Below are positions 6,687 through 10,547 of a stretch of DNA of 10,547 nt, piece after piece. Position 1 is the first letter of the stretch, and the number at the start of each line of letters is the position of its first letter. Both the position numbers and the translations under genes were made by a program. Origin of the DNA: JADJNW01 sp046314415. GTDB taxonomy: Bacteria; Bacteroidota; Bacteroidia; Chitinophagales; Saprospiraceae. The notes under the pieces were generated by a model. It worked only from the letters and a program-made list of their open reading frames with translations. It was not told the origin of the DNA and ran no database searches. The stretch is from NCBI GenBank assembly GCA_046314415.1, contig JBKBWT010000221.1, positions 1-10,547 on the forward strand. The letters run 5' to 3'.

Positions 6687-9089
6687 ATGTTCCGTAACTA
6701 CTTTAAAACCGCCTGGCGCAACCTGCTAAAGAACAAAACTTTCTCCATTGTTAATATTTTTGGCTTATCGGTGGGCATGTCCGTTTGCCTGCTTATTATA
6801 ATGATTATTAAAGATGCGAATAGTTATGATCGTTTTCATCCGGCAAGCGAACGCACTTACCGCCTGAAAACCAATGCTTTGCGCAAAGATGGTGGCTCAG
6901 AGGGCTACGCTACTTCGCCTTATGCCCTTGCCAATCAATTACAAACCGATTATCCTTTTATTGAAAATTGGGTGCCACTGGTGCGCTTAGTGGCAGGCGA
7001 AGCCAAAGCTGCGGGTAAGAATTTGCCGCTCAATGGTTTATTTACAAATAATGATTTCTTTACATTATTTGGCTTTGAATTATTACAAGGTAGTAATAAT
7101 GCTTTAACTGAGCCATTTTCTATTATATTGACGGAAGCCACCGCGGAGCGCTATTTTGGCAAGAGCAATCCCATCGGCGAAACCATAGAATTAAGGGGTT
7201 ATGGCTTATTCAAAGTAAGCGGTGTAATGAAAAAAGCACCGGGCAAAACGCACCTCGATTTTGAAGCGCTGGCTTCTTTAGAATCTTTGAAAAACCTTGA
7301 AAAACAAGGCGATGTATCACCCGTTACCAATAATTGGCTCGATTATTATCAAACATATAATTTCTTCCGCTTGCGCCCCGGCACTACACCGGCAGAAGTG
7401 GAGCGTGCCTTGGCAACGATTTCTAAAGCGCAATATGCTGGTTTAGAATTAGAAACGCGTGATAAAGGTTATGAATTTAAATTGCAACCGCTGAATGGCA
7501 TTACACCGGGACCGGAATTATCCAATAATATGGGACGGGGCTTGCCCGCTATTGTAATTTATATTTTATCGGGCTTGGGCTTTATTGTATTATTATCAGC
7601 CTGTTTTAATTATACCAATTTAACGGTGGCACGTGCCTTCAATCGCGCCCGTGAAATCGGCGTGCGCAAAGTAGTAGGCGCCTCGCGTGGGCAGGTATTG
7701 GCGCAATTTTTAAGCGAATCCATTCTCACCGCCCTGTTAGCGCTCGGCGGCGGCTATTTACTGTTGAAATTACTCATTCCGGCGATGTACACTTTGCAAT
7801 TTACGACGGAAATGGGCATCACATTTAAAGAAGATATTATATTATATGGCTGGTTTTTAATTTTTGCACTTGCCACCGGCTTGGTCGCAGGCTTACTACC
7901 GGCAGCGGTTTTATCCAGAATTCGTCCGATTTCCATTTTACAAAAAATGGAAAATTTAAAATTAATCAGCCGGATAGGTGTTCGTAAAGTATTGATTGTC
8001 ATACAGTTTTCACTGTCGTTGTTGTTCGCTTTTATGATTACCATCATGTTTTCGCAATTTGATTATGCGTTGAATCGCGATAGCGGCATGAAATGGGACG
8101 GCGTGATTAATATTCCTTTACAAAATCAATCTTACACGACCATATCACAAGAATTTTCCCGACTGCCCTTTGTACAATCGGTTTCCGGCATTTCGCATAA
8201 TATTGGCACCTGGAATGATATGGCAGACCCCACTCGCAAAAATCCGACCGACGAGGCACGTGTAATCCGCGAATACTTTGTAGATGAGCACTTTATGAAT
8301 ACATTTGGAACATCATTAGTCACCGGTGAAAACTTTACCGCGAACCCCACGCAGCAGCATGAATTATTTTTAATTGTGAATGAAAAATTTGTAAAGGAAT
8401 TTCAACTGGGCACGCCCAGTGAAGCCTTAGGGCAGCCGATTTTTGTGGGCGATAGCACCCGGCTTACGATTCGGGGTGTTGTGAAAGATTTTAATTTCCG
8501 TCCGGCAGAATACGCGCTCGAACCCATGATGTTGCGTTACAACCCGGAAGCCCTGACGCGGCTGAATGTCAAGGTGTCGGGCACCTCGTTCCCGGAAGCC
8601 GTGGCGGCATTGCAGCAGGTGTGGAATAAAATTGCGCCGGAAAGAGATTTTGAATATGATTTATATGATAATATTATAAAAGAAACATATGCTTCGCAGC
8701 GGGAAATTACGTGGATGTTGAGTTTCTTTGCCTTTTTGTCCCTGACAATTGCGTGTCTGGGTATGCTGGGCATGGCGATTTATACCGCCCAAAGCAAAAT
8801 GAAGGAAGTGAGCATTCGCAAGGTGTTTGGCGCGGGTTTCCCGGATATTTTTATGTTCTTATCACGCGGATTTATTATATTATTATTAATTGCTGCTATT
8901 ATAGCGGTCCCCGCGGGCTATTTATTTGGAAATATGTTCCTACAAGTCTTTGCGTATCGCATCAGTATGAACGTATGGCTGTTCCTGCCGGGGCTATTGG
9001 TAGTGGGCATTCTGGCGATGGGGATGGTAAGTTCGCAGGTGTTTCGGGCAGCAAGTGCAAATCCGGCAGAGACATTAAGAACGGAGTAG
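6687..9089 (+). CDS. ABC transporter permease, FtsX/MacB type, paralogue 2
   Basis: An inner-membrane permease of 800 residues, paralogous to the gene at 2721-5144 and of the same plan. Helix 1 lies at about 19-41, followed by a periplasmic MacB_PCD-like domain to about 283. The first FtsX block starts at about 288 and carries REIGVRKVVGAS at 322-333. Helix 5 at about 435-455 leads to a second periplasmic domain. The final FtsX block runs from about 677 to the end, with KEVSIRKVFGAG at 706-717. The N-terminus MFRNYFKTAWRNLLKNKTFS matches the other two copies and fixes the start. The periplasmic domains have clearly diverged from paralogue 1, so this is an old duplication and the substrates may differ. 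A TTA/ATT-rich run of codons at about 8871-8903 encodes part of a helix. The ATPase partner is not in the window. A strong terminator before the gene and a 112-base gap after it suggest a unit of its own. Confidence 0.93.
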   Translation: MFRNYFKTAWRNLLKNKTFSIVNIFGLSVGMSVCLLIIMIIKDANSYDRFHPASERTYRLKTNALRKDGGSEGYATSPYALANQLQTDYPFIENWVPLVRLVAGEAKAAGKNLPLNGLFTNNDFFTLFGFELLQGSNNALTEPFSIILTEATAERYFGKSNPIGETIELRGYGLFKVSGVMKKAPGKTHLDFEALASLESLKNLEKQGDVSPVTNNWLDYYQTYNFFRLRPGTTPAEVERALATISKAQYAGLELETRDKGYEFKLQPLNGITPGPELSNNMGRGLPAIVIYILSGLGFIVLLSACFNYTNLTVARAFNRAREIGVRKVVGASRGQVLAQFLSESILTALLALGGGYLLLKLLIPAMYTLQFTTEMGITFKEDIILYGWFLIFALATGLVAGLLPAAVLSRIRPISILQKMENLKLISRIGVRKVLIVIQFSLSLLFAFMITIMFSQFDYALNRDSGMKWDGVINIPLQNQSYTTISQEFSRLPFVQSVSGISHNIGTWNDMADPTRKNPTDEARVIREYFVDEHFMNTFGTSLVTGENFTANPTQQHELFLIVNEKFVKEFQLGTPSEALGQPIFVGDSTRLTIRGVVKDFNFRPAEYALEPMMLRYNPEALTRLNVKVSGTSFPEAVAALQQVWNKIAPERDFEYDLYDNIIKETYASQREITWMLSFFAFLSLTIACLGMLGMAIYTAQSKMKEVSIRKVFGAGFPDIFMFLSRGFIILLLIAAIIAVPAGYLFGNMFLQVFAYRISMNVWLFLPGLLVVGILAMGMVSSQVFRAASANPAETLRTE

Positions 9090-9107
9090 GAGACGTTTGA
9101 TATTGAA

Positions 9108-9137
9108 TATAATATTTAAATAAAAGTTAATATTATA
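9108..9137. terminator. AT-only inverted repeat after permease 2, weak terminator candidate
   Basis: TATAATATT at 9108-9116 and AATATTATA at 9129-9137 are exact reverse complements around a 12-base loop, 18 bases after the permease stop codon. The stem is all A-T and has no U-tract, so termination would be inefficient. Its right arm overlaps the start of the octamer repeat. Confidence 0.3.
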
Positions 9138-9172
9138 ACACCATAACACCATAATACCATAACACCATAACA
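9135..9172. repeat. 8-bp tandem repeat (ATAACACC), about 4.75 copies
   Basis: The unit ATAACACC occurs at 9135-9142, 9143-9150 and 9159-9166, with a variant ATAATACC at 9151-9158 and a partial ATAACA at 9167-9172. It ends 29 bases before the ATG of the third permease, where a promoter or leader would be expected. No TAnnTTTG box is visible between 9090 and 9201. Repeats of this kind can gain or lose units by slippage, which here would alter spacing upstream of the gene. Confidence 0.9.
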
Positions 9173-9201
9173 TTCAAAGACTTACAAAACAATAGCAAGC
9201 C

Positions 9202-10547
9202 ATGTTTCAAAATTATTTAAAAATTGCCCTGCGTACGCTTTGGCGGGATAAAGCCTATTCGGTTATTAATATTGCCGGGCTGTCGCTTGGTATTACCTGT
9301 GCTATTTTAATTTTTATTTTAGTACAGCATCAATTAAGTTATGATACCTATCATAAAAAAGCCGAGCGGACCTATCGGGTGGTCATGGATTTGCATTTTG
9401 GCAGCTTGATTCAAACGCCGGGCGTGCCCTATCCTTTCCCGCCGGCGCTGCGCCAGGATTTTACGGAAGCAGAAAAAATAGCCGCTTATTGGGAAGTACC
9501 CAATGTGCTGGTGTCCTTTACCGGAAAAAATGGCAAAAAAGAAAAATTTCAGGAAGAGAGTGTAGTGAGTTTCGCAGAGCCGGAATTCTTTGAAATATTT
9601 GATTATCAATGGTTAAAAGGTGATCATAAAGTTTTAAGTAATCCAGATAAGGTAGTCGTTACGCGGCAAATCGCCGAAAAATATTTTGGTAAGGAAGACC
9701 CTATTGGCAAGACCATTCGCCTGGACAATGAGAAGGATTATGTAATAGCGGGCTTGCTTGCTGATATTCCTGAAAATACGAGTCACCGCAGCGAAATATT
9801 TTTGCCGTATGTGGCGGGAGTGGCGCAAATGAGCAAAGAAGATCAAGGGCATTGGGGTGGCGTTAGCAGCAATCATCGCACTTACGTGGTGTTGCCCGAA
9901 AAAATGTCACAATCACAATTGTAGGAGCAACTGGTAACCTTGCGCAATAAATATTATAAAGACAATGACCTGAAAACCATGAATTTTGTCGCACAACCCT
10001 TATTGGACATACATTATAACCCTGATTACGGTGGTGGTATTCAAAAATCTATCATATGGGCGCTGGCTTTGGTGGGGGGTTTCCTGATTTTGACAGCGTG
10101 TATTAATTTTGTTAATCTGGCGACGGCTCAAGCCGTCAACCGCGCCAAAGAAGTGGGGATTCGCAAAGTGGTAGGCGGCAATAGAGCTCAATTATTCCGG
10201 CAATTTATTTTGGAAACGAGCCTGCTGACGCTGGTTGCTTTGGTGGTATCCATGGGTTTGGCAAAATTGGCATTACCTTATGTCAATCAATTGATTGAAG
10301 CCGAATTGACCATGCCATTTTTTCAAGACCCGCAGTTGATGCTCTTCTTAGTGGTGACGCTTATTGCCGTTACCTTTTTCTCCGGCGCTTATCCTGCCAT
10401 GATTTTAGCGGGCTTCCGACCGATTGAAGCTTTAAAAAGCAAGTTTGCAACACGGCAAATCGGCAGTTTTTCGTTGCGGCGGGGATTAGTAGTAGCGCAG
10501 TTTGTTGTGTCACAATTATTAATCATTGCTGCCATTGTTATTACATC
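9202..10547 (+). pseudogene. ABC transporter permease, FtsX/MacB type, paralogue 3, interrupted by an amber codon and cut by the window end
   Basis: This is the third copy of the duplicated permease family. The start MFQNYLKIALRTLWRDKAYS aligns with the other two copies, and helix 1 lies at about 19-41. A periplasmic MacB_PCD-like domain follows up to a TAG at codon 241 (9922-9924). After the TAG the same frame runs without another stop to the window end, about 207 codons. It encodes the expected continuation: the helix ALALVGGFLILTACINF, the cytoplasmic motif KEVGIRKVVGG, two further helices and the start of the fifth. The upstream piece alone (240 residues) would be one helix plus most of a periplasmic domain, unlikely to transport anything. 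A restart at the ATG at 9979 would lack helix 1. The cause may be a recent nonsense mutation, a sequencing error or readthrough; sequence alone cannot decide. At least 350 residues expected from the paralogues lie beyond the window. Confidence 0.85.
9922..9924 (+). other. In-frame amber (TAG) codon within permease 3
   Basis: The local peptide reads QSQL, stop, EQLVTLRNKYY. Aligned by eye with paralogue 1 (AHLQSKLPAFLEKY) the stop falls opposite a glutamine, and with paralogue 2 (AEVERALATI) opposite a glutamate. A one-base change from CAG or GAG would explain it, as would TTG or AAG. No frameshift is present, since homology continues in the same frame. Confidence 0.85.

Noticed and set aside
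8711..9100. 129-codon + strand open frame overlapping the end of permease 2
   Set aside because: It lies almost wholly inside the well-supported permease in another frame, and its product has no recognisable family features.
9135..9172. CRISPR array
   Set aside because: The 8-bp units are directly contiguous with no spacers, and no cas gene is present.
1..10547. Insertion sequence, prophage, defence system, tRNA or rRNA
   Set aside because: I saw no transposase, integrase, nuclease or toxin motif, no terminal repeats framing a gene, and no tRNA-like fold. The genes are housekeeping, transport and redox functions.

Overview
The window reads as chromosomal DNA from a member of the Bacteroidota. 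Three things point there. The clearest promoter matches the Bacteroidota type (TTG, about 20 bases, then TAnnTTTG). No gene has a good Shine-Dalgarno sequence; the leaders are A-rich instead. The protein families are also typical: long FtsX/MacB-type permeases of about 800 residues in tandem, and a TlpA-like thioredoxin with a DUF4369 N-terminus. I cannot place it below phylum. Every supported gene is on the + strand.

Region by region: 1-222 is non-coding, perhaps with the last codons of an upstream gene, and carries a promoter. 223-987 is a type I methionine aminopeptidase (map). 1104-2504 is an alpha-D-phosphohexomutase (phosphoglucomutase/phosphomannomutase family), followed by a long hairpin terminator. 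2721-5144 is the first large ABC-transporter-type permease, followed by a perfect 15-bp hairpin. 5243-6412 is an exported TlpA-like thiol-disulfide oxidoreductase, followed by a textbook rho-independent terminator at 6500-6529. 6687-9089 is the second large permease. 9135-9172 is an 8-bp tandem repeat. From 9202 to the window end runs a third paralogous permease whose frame is broken by one amber codon at 9922-9924 but stays open on both sides.

How the genes relate: map and the phosphohexomutase are housekeeping genes and look independently transcribed. The three permeases are clearly paralogues (same N-terminal signature, same cytoplasmic REIG/KEVG-R-KVVG motif, same architecture where complete). 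They are separated by hairpins and gaps of about 100-270 bases, so they look like separate transcription units rather than one operon. No ATPase is in the window, so the nucleotide-binding partner must lie outside it. The TlpA-like protein would act in the periplasm, where the large permease domains also lie, but a functional link is only a guess from position.

I do not see a defence system, CRISPR array, mobile element or RNA gene. The points most worth a second look are the single amber codon in the third permease, the octamer repeat just upstream of it, and the ATPase-less paralogous permease cluster holding a thioredoxin gene.
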